Source of the DNA: Luteolibacter rhizosphaerae
Lineage (GTDB): Bacteria; Verrucomicrobiota; Verrucomicrobiia; Verrucomicrobiales; Akkermansiaceae
Assembly: GCF_025950095.1 (NCBI RefSeq)
Contig: NZ_JAPDDR010000002.1
Span: 248,001 to 312,000, forward strand
DNA length: 64,000 nucleotides
Reading direction: 5' to 3'
A program made the translations under genes and the position numbers. Positions 33,488-41,736 of the stretch are shown in pieces (position 1 is the stretch's first letter; each line of letters opens with the position of its first letter). A model generated the notes under the pieces. It was given only the letters and a program-made list of their open reading frames with translations. It did no database searches and was not told the origin of the DNA.

Positions 33488-34684
33488 TTATTGGAAGGAG
33501 CTGCCCGCCATGAAATCGGCCCAAGCCGTGTCCAGCGCAGCGCAGGACTCGAAGCCGAGGACCTTTGCAACCGCTTCAGCTTCTGAAAGGTTCTCACCTT
33601 TCCGGGTTCTGGCGAGCAGTTCGTCGAACTTCTCCAGACGTGCCGCGTCCGCGTGGATAAAGGAAATCAAGCCATAGGCGAAGCCAAGGTCCCGGGGCTG
33701 GGCTTCGTCCGTGGTGATTCCGTAGAAGCTGGCAAAATCAGGGCGGGAGCCGCTTTTGAGAAGGCGCTTGGGAAGGGCCGCCCAGTCGCGGGCGCTCTTG
33801 ATCTTTTCCACGGTGGTTCCGCGGACGACGATCTGGGTTTCAATATTGCCGCAGATTTTCTTCTCCCGGTGGTAGGCGAAGCCCATCTCGATCAGGCGGA
33901 AGTAAGTGTCGCCGGAGGCAACTTGGAAAAGGGTCGAGGTCAGGAAATGAATGCGGGTCGGCCAAGTGGGGCGGTTGCTCTGGAAGTCCTTGGTGTCGAG
34001 CCGGAAGGTTTGAGCCTTGAAGGTGAGGCCATGTTTCGCCGCGAACTCGGAGTCGATCTTGCATGACGTGACGCCCGCGGTTTTCAGTTTGTAGTTGGGT
34101 GAGGCGGTATTGCTGTTCTCGGCGTGCTTGTCGTGCCATGAGCCGAAGATTTCGGCGTGCTTGGTATCCTCAAACAGGATGATCGGCATCTTCTTGGTCC
34201 CGAAGGCCTCGGACAAAGAGGGAAGATCGGTGGCGATGTCCGCCCACAAGCGCTCGGCGGCATTTGCATAGGCGGCGAGCAGGTCGGGCTTCACGTCTCC
34301 CAAGGCGAGAATCAGGAAGTGCTCCGAGGCGAGATTCTGTTGGAACACGATCCCGTCGAAATCGACTCCCTCCGGCTTGGAGGTCCACTTCGAGGGGTCG
34401 AGCTTTACCGTCGCAAAGTTACCGGTGCGGGCGGAAGTGGCCGCAGGAGAAGCGGGTAGCGCGCTTTTGAGATATGTCAGGTCTGCCTCGCTGAGGGTCG
34501 TCTTGGGAATCTGGATTTCCCTGCCATCCGCGCGTTTGACCCAAGCAGTGGTGGGATCATGCTTGATCAAGCTTCCCTCGATCTTGCGGCCCTTGGTGTC
34601 GGTCCAAGTGCGTGTTTCTTGGGCGGAGGCCGTCAAACAGGCTGCGGCAAGGACCGCAAATCCCGGGAGGAAAGGGAACTTCAT
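33488..34684 (-). CDS. Secreted SHD1-domain protein with DUF1570-like region
   Basis: A protein of about 398 residues with signal peptide (MKFPFLPGFAVLAAACLTASA). The N-terminal part (RTWTDTKGRKIEGSLIKHD, VKRADGREIQIPKTTLSEAD) is an SHD1 domain, a small fold common in secreted proteins of Planctomycetes and Verrucomicrobia. The remainder (NAAERLWADIATDL, MPIILFEDTKHAEIFGS, ARDWAALPKRLLKSG) resembles the DUF1570/peptidase-like modules linked to SHD1, but I see no complete HExxH zinc motif. The start is the ATG at 34684; the frame is open to 35182, but that part is antisense to the serine hydrolase gene. Function is unknown. Confidence 0.8.
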   Translation of the reverse strand: MKFPFLPGFAVLAAACLTASAQETRTWTDTKGRKIEGSLIKHDPTTAWVKRADGREIQIPKTTLSEADLTYLKSALPASPAATSARTGNFATVKLDPSKWTSKPEGVDFDGIVFQQNLASEHFLILALGDVKPDLLAAYANAAERLWADIATDLPSLSEAFGTKKMPIILFEDTKHAEIFGSWHDKHAENSNTASPNYKLKTAGVTSCKIDSEFAAKHGLTFKAQTFRLDTKDFQSNRPTWPTRIHFLTSTLFQVASGDTYFRLIEMGFAYHREKKICGNIETQIVVRGTTVEKIKSARDWAALPKRLLKSGSRPDFASFYGITTDEAQPRDLGFAYGLISFIHADAARLEKFDELLARTRKGENLSEAEAVAKVLGFESCAALDTAWADFMAGSSFQ

Positions 34685-34769
34685 CGGAGGCAGGATGCAG
34701 ATTTGCGGCAGGGAGACAACCCGCGAGTTGTGGCTTTCCCCTGCCGGAATGTAGGCTAGTGGTGATGCC

Positions 34770-35801
34770 ATGATGGATCGGCGCGGCTTTCTCTCCCTGC
34801 TTGGATTGGCATGTGGAGGATGTGCGGGTGGGATAGGATCCTCCGGCACGGCATGGTCGTCGGGCTCATTGGAGCGGGCGGACCGGATCGCGAAAGGCCA
34901 CGGGGCAAAAGGTTGGGGCGCGTGGATCGGCGGGCGCAGAGTGGCGGGGTGGAGCACGAACGAGCGCGGGCCCTCGCTAAGCCTGACGAAGGTGTTGGCG
35001 GCGCTGGCGGCGACACGGGCTGCGGGCGAGGGCTGGCTGGCGGACAACGAGAGTGCGGCCTCGACCCTCCATGAATGGCGCGGGGATGCGGCGAAAATGC
35101 GGATCACCGTCTTGGCGCTGCTCCAGCAGACGGCGGGTCTGGAGGCGGGGGTGGCGGCGCTGTATCGCAACCCCACGGACAAGGGGCGGAATGCGGTGTC
35201 GCTGAGGGTGGTCGATTCACCGGGAAGTGTCTTCCGCTATGGGCCGGCCTGCTGGGAGGTGCTGGCCGAATTGCTGAATCGCAAGCTGGTGGCGCGCGGG
35301 GAGACGCTGGAGAAGTTCCTGCATCGCGCGGTGATGCGGCCGATCGGGCTGAGCAGTCCGGATTGGCGCTCGGACCGGAAGGGGCGTTTCTTCCTTTCGA
35401 CCGGCGCGGAGATGAGCGTGGAGGATCTGTGGCGGCTGGGGCGCACGGTGGGTGCGCTGCTGCGCGGGGAGTCCACGCAAGGCTTCGATGCGGCACTGTT
35501 CGCACGGATGACGCGGCCCTCCGCGGTGAACCCGATGTTCGGCGGTGGGATCTGGCGGAACGTGAATGCGAGGAAGGGCGGGGCCTTCCCGATCGAGATC
35601 GAGGATGCGCTGGATCCGCCGCGCGGCAGCGGCTTTTGGAACAGCGCTTGTATCTCCCGGCGCCAGCCTGCGGAGATGGTGGCGCTCGTCGGTTCGTCCG
35701 GGCGGCGGGTGTTTATCTGGCCCGCGGAGAACAAGGTGGTGGCCCGGCTGGGCAGGGCGCCGTCGTGGAAAGACGGGCCCTTCCTGGATGCCTTGGCCTG
35801 A
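34770..35801 (+). CDS. Exported beta-lactamase-fold serine hydrolase
   Basis: A 343-residue protein of the class C beta-lactamase/DD-peptidase-like fold. SLTK (Ser71 and Lys74) is the SxxK active-site motif. RYGPACWEVL supplies the Tyr157 of the YxN-type motif, although Asn is replaced by Pro. The N-terminus (MMDRRGFLSLLGLA) has a twin-arginine motif and a cysteine-rich end (CGGCAGG) that could serve as a lipobox, so Tat export is likely. Many members of this broad family are esterases rather than antibiotic-degrading enzymes. The gene is divergent from the SHD1 gene. Confidence 0.85.
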   Translation: MMDRRGFLSLLGLACGGCAGGIGSSGTAWSSGSLERADRIAKGHGAKGWGAWIGGRRVAGWSTNERGPSLSLTKVLAALAATRAAGEGWLADNESAASTLHEWRGDAAKMRITVLALLQQTAGLEAGVAALYRNPTDKGRNAVSLRVVDSPGSVFRYGPACWEVLAELLNRKLVARGETLEKFLHRAVMRPIGLSSPDWRSDRKGRFFLSTGAEMSVEDLWRLGRTVGALLRGESTQGFDAALFARMTRPSAVNPMFGGGIWRNVNARKGGAFPIEIEDALDPPRGSGFWNSACISRRQPAEMVALVGSSGRRVFIWPAENKVVARLGRAPSWKDGPFLDALA

Positions 35802-35807
35802 GCTTGC

Positions 35808-36905
35808 TTACTTCCGGGTGGAGATCATGAGATTCGCGTCATCCGGGCGGAAGTGGTAGCCGGAGCCGAAGGGGACGGGGGTGCCGCCACCGATGGCGTC
35901 GTAGGCGGCGCGGAGGTCGGCTTGATTGTGTTTCGCGAAGAGGGCGATGGGGGCGTCGTAGTTGCCGTAGAGGCGGACGTTCCACTTACTAGAATCGTAG
36001 TAGCGGTAGGGGATGCCGGAGTCGTCCTGGACAATGGCATTGGTGTTCGAGAGGACCCAGTCGCGGACGCCGGAGAAGCCGGAGTCGTGCATGAGGTAGG
36101 AGGCGGCCTTGAAGTAGGCCACGCCGCCGCTGTAGGAGGAGAGCCAACTGCGGTAGGAGGCATTGAAGCCACCATTCGAGAGATCGCCGGAAACGTAGAT
36201 GGCGCGGCGGGCGCCACCGCCGGGGAGGCGGAAGCGGATGTCCACACCGGAACGGCCTGCTGCGCTGATGGGCTCGACGCTATCCACGGTGGCATCCATT
36301 AGGGCCAGGCTGGCGAGCATGATCGGTGCGACGCCGGGCAAGGGGCCGCCGGCGAGGTCGTTCTTCATGTCCTTGGTGATGAAGTAGCCGGTCTTCATCT
36401 GGGCATCCATGGCCACGCTAAGACGGTTGAGCGAGCCCATCACCTGGCCGGGATCGGCGTTGTCGAGGTAGGGCAGGCCACCGGCGGGTTCCAGGCCTAA
36501 CAGGACGTAGTTCGAGGCTTGCGGGAAGAGGGCGGTGACGTACATGAGGTCCGGACCGCCGAAGGGATAGAGGATGGCGCGCGGATTGCCGACCAGCGGA
36601 CGGACGTTGATGTCGGACCACTCGCGCTGCACCGCGGTGCGCTTGGAAGCGAAGAGCCGCCATTTGGTCGCCATGTCGTTGGCGTGGTCCTGATAGTTCG
36701 CGGTCTGCTGCATCTGCGAGAGCACCGCGCCCTGCCTCACCGGACGGCCGGCGAGGAAGCGGGCGATGTCGTTGGCGCTGGCCTGGCCTTCGACCGGTGC
36801 GAAGGCCTCGGCGGCTGGGGCAAGGGTTTGCGTTTGGCCGCGTTCCGGTTGTTTCGGTCCACAGGCGGCGGCGAGGAAGAGAGGCAGGAGGAGCAATCGT
36901 TTCAT
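35808..36905 (-). CDS. Lipoprotein of unknown function coupled to an APC permease
   Basis: A 365-residue protein with lipoprotein signal and lipobox LAAAC (MKRLLLLPLFLAAACGP). I do not recognise the family. Visible segments: an N-terminal helical region (NDIARFLAGRPV, SQMQQTANYQDHANDMATKW), PFGGPDLMYVTALFPQASNYVLLGLEP, a DVRFRLP-like strand, RAIYVSGDLSNGGFNASY and YLMHDSGFSGVRDWVLSN. The gene overlaps the upstream APC permease gene by 4 bases (ATGA). A role in handling the permease substrate is possible but not shown. Confidence 0.75.
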   Translation of the reverse strand: MKRLLLLPLFLAAACGPKQPERGQTQTLAPAAEAFAPVEGQASANDIARFLAGRPVRQGAVLSQMQQTANYQDHANDMATKWRLFASKRTAVQREWSDINVRPLVGNPRAILYPFGGPDLMYVTALFPQASNYVLLGLEPAGGLPYLDNADPGQVMGSLNRLSVAMDAQMKTGYFITKDMKNDLAGGPLPGVAPIMLASLALMDATVDSVEPISAAGRSGVDIRFRLPGGGARRAIYVSGDLSNGGFNASYRSWLSSYSGGVAYFKAASYLMHDSGFSGVRDWVLSNTNAIVQDDSGIPYRYYDSSKWNVRLYGNYDAPIALFAKHNQADLRAAYDAIGGGTPVPFGSGYHFRPDDANLMISTRK

Positions 36906-38194
36906 CGGCGAAAGAGTTTGAGAGGGAACCAGACCACCGCGAAGAAGATCGCGACCCCGGCACCGGCCAAGGTGGTCTTCGGATTCTGGATCGCGGAGTA
37001 CACGATGACGAATCCCGCCATTGTGAGGAAAATCAAGGGCGGAAGCGGATAGAAGGGGATCTTGACCGGGCGCGGGAGTTCGGGAGCGCGGATCCGCATC
37101 ACCATGCTTCCGGCCACGACGAGGGAGGTGGAGAGGGTGAGGCCGATCTGGGTGGCTTCCATGAGATCGCGCAGGCCTGCGGCGTAAACGAGCACGAGGG
37201 CGACGATCATCTGGAAGAGGAGCGCGAGGTGGGGGACGTCCTTGCGCGGGGCGAAGAAGGAGAGCGAGCGCATGTTACGCCCCATGGCACCGAGCACCCG
37301 CGGGCCGGCCCAGAGCAGGGCGCTGGCGGAGGCGAAGAGGCCGAGGGCGAAGAGGCCGGAGACCATCCGGGCGGCTTCCCCCCCGAAGAGCGAGGTGGCG
37401 GCGATGTGGCCCACCGCTTCCTGGCCTTTCAGGTCGGCGACGGGTGCGGAGTGGAGGAAGGAGGCATTGAGGCCGACATAGAGGACGGCAACCAGCACGG
37501 TGCCCCAGAGCAGGGCGCGGCGCACGGTCTTCTGCGGGTCGTTCCATTCCTCCAGGCCATATACGGCGGCATTCCAGCCGGTGTAAGAGTAGGTGACGTA
37601 GAGCAGGGCGACGGCGAAGCCCGGGGTGAGGACGGCGAGGCTGTCGATCTTGAAGTCAGGGGTCCAGCGGATGTCGCCCTTGCCTTCCATCGTCCATGCG
37701 GCGCCGATGAAGATGAGGATGAGGAGGAGCTTCAGGCCGGTGGCGGCGACTTGCACGCGGGCGCTGGTTTTCGTGCTCACTGCGTGGGCTGCGGTGCCGA
37801 GCAGGATCACGCCGGCGGCAGCGTGTTGGACGGGGATGCCGCCGATGGCCTTGTGGAGGTATTCGCCGAAGGCGAGCGCGGTGATGGCGGTGGGGGCGGA
37901 GAAGCCGGCGAAGGCGGAGAGCATTCCGGCCATGAAGCCGAGGCTGGGGTGGTAGATGGAGCGGAGGAAGTGGTACTCACCGCCGGAGCGGGGGAGCATG
38001 GCCGCGACTTCCGCGTAGCAGAAGGCGCCGCAGAGCGCGATGAGGCCGCCGAGAGCCCAGAGGAAAAGGATCTGCGGGCCGGAGTTGAGGTCGAAGAGCT
38101 GGAAGCCGAGCGAGGTGAACACGCCGACGCCGACCATGCTGGCCACCACGAGGGCGGTCGCTGCAAAGGCTCCGGCGTGAGTCGGTTGGGACAC
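36902..38194 (-). CDS. APC-superfamily amino acid permease
   Basis: A 430-residue inner-membrane transporter with about 12 helices. The first helix carries the unwound consensus GVGVFTSLG (MVGVGVFTSLGFQLF) used by APC transporters to bind the substrate backbone. YAEVAAMLPRSGGEYHFLR is the second classical APC signature, seen in the LAT and amino acid/polyamine families. The substrate is probably an amino acid; its identity cannot be read. It lies upstream of and overlaps the lipoprotein gene. Its start is 61 bases from a perfect LexA-type operator that is closer to the divergent radical SAM gene. Confidence 0.93.
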   Translation of the reverse strand: MSQPTHAGAFAATALVVASMVGVGVFTSLGFQLFDLNSGPQILFLWALGGLIALCGAFCYAEVAAMLPRSGGEYHFLRSIYHPSLGFMAGMLSAFAGFSAPTAITALAFGEYLHKAIGGIPVQHAAAGVILLGTAAHAVSTKTSARVQVAATGLKLLLILIFIGAAWTMEGKGDIRWTPDFKIDSLAVLTPGFAVALLYVTYSYTGWNAAVYGLEEWNDPQKTVRRALLWGTVLVAVLYVGLNASFLHSAPVADLKGQEAVGHIAATSLFGGEAARMVSGLFALGLFASASALLWAGPRVLGAMGRNMRSLSFFAPRKDVPHLALLFQMIVALVLVYAAGLRDLMEATQIGLTLSTSLVVAGSMVMRIRAPELPRPVKIPFYPLPPLIFLTMAGFVIVYSAIQNPKTTLAGAGVAIFFAVVWFPLKLFRR

Positions 38195-38254
38195 GGCCTA
38201 ACACATCCGCGAAATCGGGGGCTTCCGCAAATTCCGATTGGAACGGATTATAAG

Positions 38255-38268
38255 TGTTCAAATGAACA
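38255..38268. promoter_or_regulatory. Predicted LexA operator (TGTTC-AAAT-GAACA)
   Basis: An exact match to the 14-base LexA operator described for Verrucomicrobia (TGTTC-N4-GAACA). It lies in the 104-base gap between the divergent permease gene and the radical SAM gene, ending 31 bases before the latter's start. A TATAAG hexamer directly abuts it at 38249-38254 on the plus strand. The radical SAM gene is the likelier target. Confidence 0.8.
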
Positions 38269-38298
38269 AATTAGATTGCGGCTTTCCAAGGTCGGGGG

Positions 38299-39360
38299 AT
38301 GATGGCGGGCATGGATCCGCACCGCGGCCGGGGGGCGCAGGAAATTCCCGCCAATCGCTTCGAAGCGCTCTGCCTGCACACGGATGAGGACGCGTGGGTG
38401 GACGATGACCCGCGCCCGCTGAAGACGACTTTCCTGTGGGATGATTCGAAGTCGGTGCTGAACTCGAACGATTCCGAGGATCTCTCCTTTGAGTACAGCG
38501 TGAACCCGTATCGTGGTTGCGAGCATGGCTGCTCGTACTGCTACGCGCGGACCTATCATGAGTATCTGGGCTACTCGGCGGGGCTCGATTTCGAGTCGAA
38601 GATCGTGGTGAAGGAGAATGCGCCGCGCTTGCTGGAGGCGGCGTTTGCGAAGCCCTCGTACAAGCCGGCGATGATCGCGATGAGCGGGGTGACCGATTGC
38701 TATCAGCCGATCGAGCGGAAGCTGGAGATCACGCGGCGTTGCCTGGAAGTAATGGTGCGGTTCCGGCAGCCGGTGGGGCTGATCACGAAAAATGCGCTGA
38801 TCGCGCGCGATGTGGATCATCTCGGGGAGCTCGCGCGCCATCAGGCGACCTGTGTGTTCATCTCGGTGACGAGTCTCGATCCGAAGCTTGCGAGGATCCT
38901 GGAGCCGCGGGCGTCCTCGCCACGGGCGCGGCTGGATGCGATCCGGGCGCTGGCAGATCACGGGATCCCGGTGGGGGTGAGCGCCGCGCCGATGATCCCG
39001 GCGCTGAATGACAGCGAGCTTCCGGCGATCCTGGAGGCGGTGAAGGAGGCGGGAGGCAGCTTTGCCTTCTATACCACGGTCCGCCTGCCGGGGGCGGTGG
39101 CGCCGGTGTTTTCCTCGTGGCTCGACCGGCATTTTCCGGAGCGGAAGGAGAAGATCCTCAAGCGCATTCGCGGCACGCATGGCGGGAAGCTGAATAGCAA
39201 TGTGCCGGGTGCCCGCATGCGGGGTAGCGGGGAACCGGTGGGGCAGCTCAGGGCGCTTTTCCACGCGAGTTGCCGGCGTCTCGGTTTGGCGACGAGACCG
39301 CCTCAGCTCAGCACAGAGGCCTTCCGGCGGGTGATGCCGGGGCAGGGGGAGTTGTTCTGA
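38299..39360 (+). CDS. PA0069-family radical SAM protein (spore photoproduct lyase-like)
   Basis: A 353-residue protein. The radical SAM cysteines are in GCEHGCSYCYAR (CxxxCxxC), preceded by the family motif FEYSVNPYRG. The PA0069/Rv2578c-like family is related to SplB, the radical SAM enzyme that repairs spore photoproduct in DNA. IAMSGVTDCYQPIERKLEITR and VFISVTSLDPKLARILEPRA are typical segments. I do not know a proven reaction for this family. A predicted LexA operator 31 bases upstream suggests DNA-damage induction and so supports a repair-type role. Its 3' end meets the convergent small secreted protein gene with only 2 bases between. Confidence 0.92.
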   Translation: MMAGMDPHRGRGAQEIPANRFEALCLHTDEDAWVDDDPRPLKTTFLWDDSKSVLNSNDSEDLSFEYSVNPYRGCEHGCSYCYARTYHEYLGYSAGLDFESKIVVKENAPRLLEAAFAKPSYKPAMIAMSGVTDCYQPIERKLEITRRCLEVMVRFRQPVGLITKNALIARDVDHLGELARHQATCVFISVTSLDPKLARILEPRASSPRARLDAIRALADHGIPVGVSAAPMIPALNDSELPAILEAVKEAGGSFAFYTTVRLPGAVAPVFSSWLDRHFPERKEKILKRIRGTHGGKLNSNVPGARMRGSGEPVGQLRALFHASCRRLGLATRPPQLSTEAFRRVMPGQGELF

Positions 39361-39362
39361 GA

Positions 39363-39707
39363 TCAGCGTCGGTAGAGCTGGATGCCCATGGGGAAGCTCA
39401 GGGGCCTCTGGTGATTCTGGCCGATGTAGCCGTTGCCAGCAGAGTCCTGGTGCCACGCCATGATTGAGTGCCAGCTTCCGTTCCGGGCGCGTCGGAACCT
39501 TTTCCAAGGGATATCGAAGGTTCCGTCGGGCCCGGTGGTTCCGATCTCGAGCGCCGGGCCCGAGACAATGCTGATCGCAACCGTCGCACCTGCGGCCGGT
39601 TTCCCATCCGGCAGGGTCACGGTGATCCTTCTGGATTCAGCGCTCTTCAAGGCCGCCGCGCCGAGGAGCGCGGCGACGATCACGAGAGACAGGAGGATCT
39701 TCTTCAT
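39363..39707 (-). CDS. Small secreted carboxypeptidase-regulatory-like domain protein
   Basis: A 114-residue protein with signal peptide (MKKILLSLVIVAALLGAAAL) and a single beta-sandwich unit (RRITVTLPDGKPAAGATVAI, ALEIGTTGPDGTFDIPW). This is the CarboxypepD_reg/transthyretin-like pattern. There is no catalytic motif and no anchor. It is the last gene of a minus-strand run that begins near 42350, with a gap of 23 bases to the preceding barrel gene. Function is unknown. Confidence 0.75.
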   Translation of the reverse strand: MKKILLSLVIVAALLGAAALKSAESRRITVTLPDGKPAAGATVAISIVSGPALEIGTTGPDGTFDIPWKRFRRARNGSWHSIMAWHQDSAGNGYIGQNHQRPLSFPMGIQLYRR

Positions 39708-39730
39708 CGGGTGGTGAAACCCGATACGGC

Positions 39731-40666
39731 TTACCAGACTTCTTTCTTCACGGCTAGGTAGCCGAAGACGCCTTCGTCCAGATCACCCAGAACGGCTTCG
39801 TTGAGGCCCAGGCCATCGGGGGTCTTCAGCTCGATCTCGTTGCCGAAGGTGATGCCCGCGCCGCCCTCCACCCACCAGGTATCCTGGATGCGGCGATGGA
39901 TGTGGAGGCCCGCACGATAGGAAGTGAAGTCGAGGGTGCGAGACTGGTTGTTGTCGTCGATGTTCCAGACACCGCCGGCCGAGCGCACGTCGAAGCTGAG
40001 GCGCCAGTCTTCCGACATGTCCCAAGCCGCCGTGAAGGAGGGGCCTAACAACTGGAGCCGGATGTCTTCCCGCGGGGCCCAGAAGAAGGCAGGGCCGGGG
40101 ACCAGGGATTCGTCGCCGAAGGCATCGAACAAGGCGACGCCGCCTCCGAGGTAGAACTTGTCGCTGAACTTGTACCCACCACCCACGGCGACATCGAGGA
40201 AGATGTCGTCGCTGTCGATGTGGTCGAAGTCGGTGGAGAGCGCGGGTTTGATCCAAGCTCCGTAGATCCAAGGCGATTGTGGCGAGTAGTTCAGCAGCCA
40301 AAGAGGCAGTTCCAGCGAGTGCAGGTCTTCATCCTTCACGGGGAAGCCGGGCAGCGTGCCATCGTAGCGCAGGAAGGTGCCCTCGTAGCGGAAGGTGGGA
40401 AGCAGCACCAGATCACCGGCGATGGTGATCGGCTTGCTAAGGAAGGTCTGCATTTCGGCCTGCCATGCATCCAGCTCGCCTTGGCTACGGTCGAACTCCA
40501 TGCCGAAGTTCCCGTAGGCGCTCACGCGGAAGGTATCGAGGAAGAGGAGAGGGCTTTCGTTCTCTGCCGTCGCACCGGTCACGGGGGCGCTGGTGGTTGT
40601 TAGCGTGCCAGCATGGGCGGCGGTGCAAAGCGCTGCTAGAGCGAGGAGAGCGGGTCTTTGGATCAT
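39731..40666 (-). CDS. Outer-membrane beta-barrel protein (DUF6268-like)
   Basis: A 311-residue protein with signal peptide (MIQRPALLALAALCTAAHA) and alternating amphipathic strands rich in aromatics (DLVLLPTFRYEGTFLRYDG, SLELPLWLLNYSPQSPW, GGYKFSDKFYLGGGVAL, TWWVEGGAGITFGNEIEL). It ends in a C-terminal Trp (LAVKKEVW), consistent with an outer-membrane barrel. The family is the DUF6268 type, with no known function. It is 11 bases downstream of the membrane-anchored protein gene and 23 bases upstream of the small secreted protein gene. Confidence 0.8.
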   Translation of the reverse strand: MIQRPALLALAALCTAAHAGTLTTTSAPVTGATAENESPLLFLDTFRVSAYGNFGMEFDRSQGELDAWQAEMQTFLSKPITIAGDLVLLPTFRYEGTFLRYDGTLPGFPVKDEDLHSLELPLWLLNYSPQSPWIYGAWIKPALSTDFDHIDSDDIFLDVAVGGGYKFSDKFYLGGGVALFDAFGDESLVPGPAFFWAPREDIRLQLLGPSFTAAWDMSEDWRLSFDVRSAGGVWNIDDNNQSRTLDFTSYRAGLHIHRRIQDTWWVEGGAGITFGNEIELKTPDGLGLNEAVLGDLDEGVFGYLAVKKEVW

Positions 40667-40677
40667 GGTTCAGCCCT

Positions 40678-41361
40678 TCATAGCCTAGTACCCATCCCGT
40701 GGCTAGAGGGGAAATGTCGGGAGCGTCTCCGACGACCTGCCAAGAAGACCCCGACACAGGTAACAAGCACCAGTGCAGCCGCAGCGATCCAGCCTCTGGA
40801 GATGACGGCATCCTCCGTTTCCGCTTCCTCCGGTTGTTCGGAGATACCCGTTAGCTTCCGAGTGCCGATGTCGAAGCCCGCGATTTTTCCCGTGGTGGTG
40901 TGGATGAAGAGCTGGTCCTCGGTTATATCCAGGTCGTCATACCAAGTGCGCCAGAAGTCTCCGATCGGACCGATGATCCCCGAGTCCTGCGTTTTCGGTG
41001 GATCGGGACAGATCTTGGAGAAAGGAATGCCGCTTCGTGAACCGTCCGATCCGTGGAAAGTGATGCAATTGGATGTCTGCAGATCGGGCTCCTGAATGTG
41101 CTGCCATTCGAGTTCCGCCACGGTTTGGCCATCGTTGGAGAGTAAGAAGGGCTGCTGCCATACCCGGGCTTTGAAGCTCCACAGCTCCTTGGTTGGGGCG
41201 CTCGCCCAATAAACCTTCTGGTCACCCGACGGATCCACCACGAGGAGGTATTCGCGGTTGGATGAACGGACTTCTCGCCGCTCGGGCGGGGAGTAACTCG
41301 TTGCTGTGGCAAAAGGCGAGGTGCCAAGCAGCAATGCGAGGAACACGATGATGCGACCCAT
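40678..41361 (-). CDS. Exported protein with C-terminal membrane anchor, unknown function
   Basis: A 227-residue protein with a signal peptide (MGRIIVFLALLLGTSPFATA), an extracytoplasmic beta-rich domain (EYLLVVDPSGDQKVYWAS, LSNDGQTVAELEW) and a C-terminal membrane helix (WIAAAALVLVTCVGVFLAG) followed by an Arg-rich cytoplasmic tail. The layout is type I: outside domain, one helix, positive tail. The family is not recognised. It lies 33 bases downstream of the tail-anchored coiled-coil pair, so it may share their transcript. Confidence 0.72.
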   Translation of the reverse strand: MGRIIVFLALLLGTSPFATATSYSPPERREVRSSNREYLLVVDPSGDQKVYWASAPTKELWSFKARVWQQPFLLSNDGQTVAELEWQHIQEPDLQTSNCITFHGSDGSRSGIPFSKICPDPPKTQDSGIIGPIGDFWRTWYDDLDITEDQLFIHTTTGKIAGFDIGTRKLTGISEQPEEAETEDAVISRGWIAAAALVLVTCVGVFLAGRRRRSRHFPSSHGMGTRL

Positions 41362-41394
41362 GACCGCATTCTTTAAACCGTCGCGCTCCGGGCC

Positions 41395-41736
41395 TCAAGC
41401 CACGAACAGCTTCACTACCCAAGAGGCCATGGCCACCGTGGCCGCGAGCAGGAGCACGAGCAAGAGGAGGCTCTTGCCTTGGGTGCGACGCTCGTTGCGG
41501 ATCTGGGTGCGGCTGGCCTTCTCCTCGAATTCGCGTAGACGCCGGCGGTCGGCGAGGTCGTCCGGCGGAGGAAGGGTGGCTGCCTGTTCCTCCGCCTCGC
41601 GCAGGATGCGCTCCGGCACGCCGCTCGCGTTCTGGATCTTCTCGCGCAGCTTTCGCTCCTCCTCTTCAAGGGCGCGCAGTTCGTCCATGGCAGGATCGTC
41701 GGCGTGGCTTCGGGAGAGGCGCATGGCGAGGTTCAT
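41395..41736 (-). CDS. Small tail-anchored coiled-coil protein B
   Basis: A 113-residue protein. An N-terminal acidic helix strongly predicted to coil (MDELRALEEEERKLREKIQ) and a charged middle (DRRRLREFEEKASRTQIRNE) are followed by a C-terminal membrane helix (SLLLLVLLLAATVAMASWVV) close to the end, so most of it should lie in the cytoplasm. I recognise no family. Its start codon overlaps the stop of the upstream coiled-coil gene (ATGA), so both proteins are probably made in fixed ratio and may pair. A frame extending further upstream is antisense-free but overlaps gene A and is not needed. Confidence 0.8.
   Translation of the reverse strand: MNLAMRLSRSHADDPAMDELRALEEEERKLREKIQNASGVPERILREAEEQAATLPPPDDLADRRRLREFEEKASRTQIRNERRTQGKSLLLLVLLLAATVAMASWVVKLFVA

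Noticed and set aside
31922-33586. A plus-strand open frame of about 550 codons
   Set aside because: It is antisense to the ABC-F ATPase gene, which carries both complete ATP-binding domains.
34338-34347. TGTTGGAACA, resembling a LexA site
   Set aside because: The spacing between the half sites is zero to two bases rather than four, and it lies inside a coding region.
34770-35801. Antibiotic-resistance beta-lactamase
   Set aside because: The second motif has Pro where class C enzymes have Asn (YGP), and the family contains many esterases. I call only a serine hydrolase.
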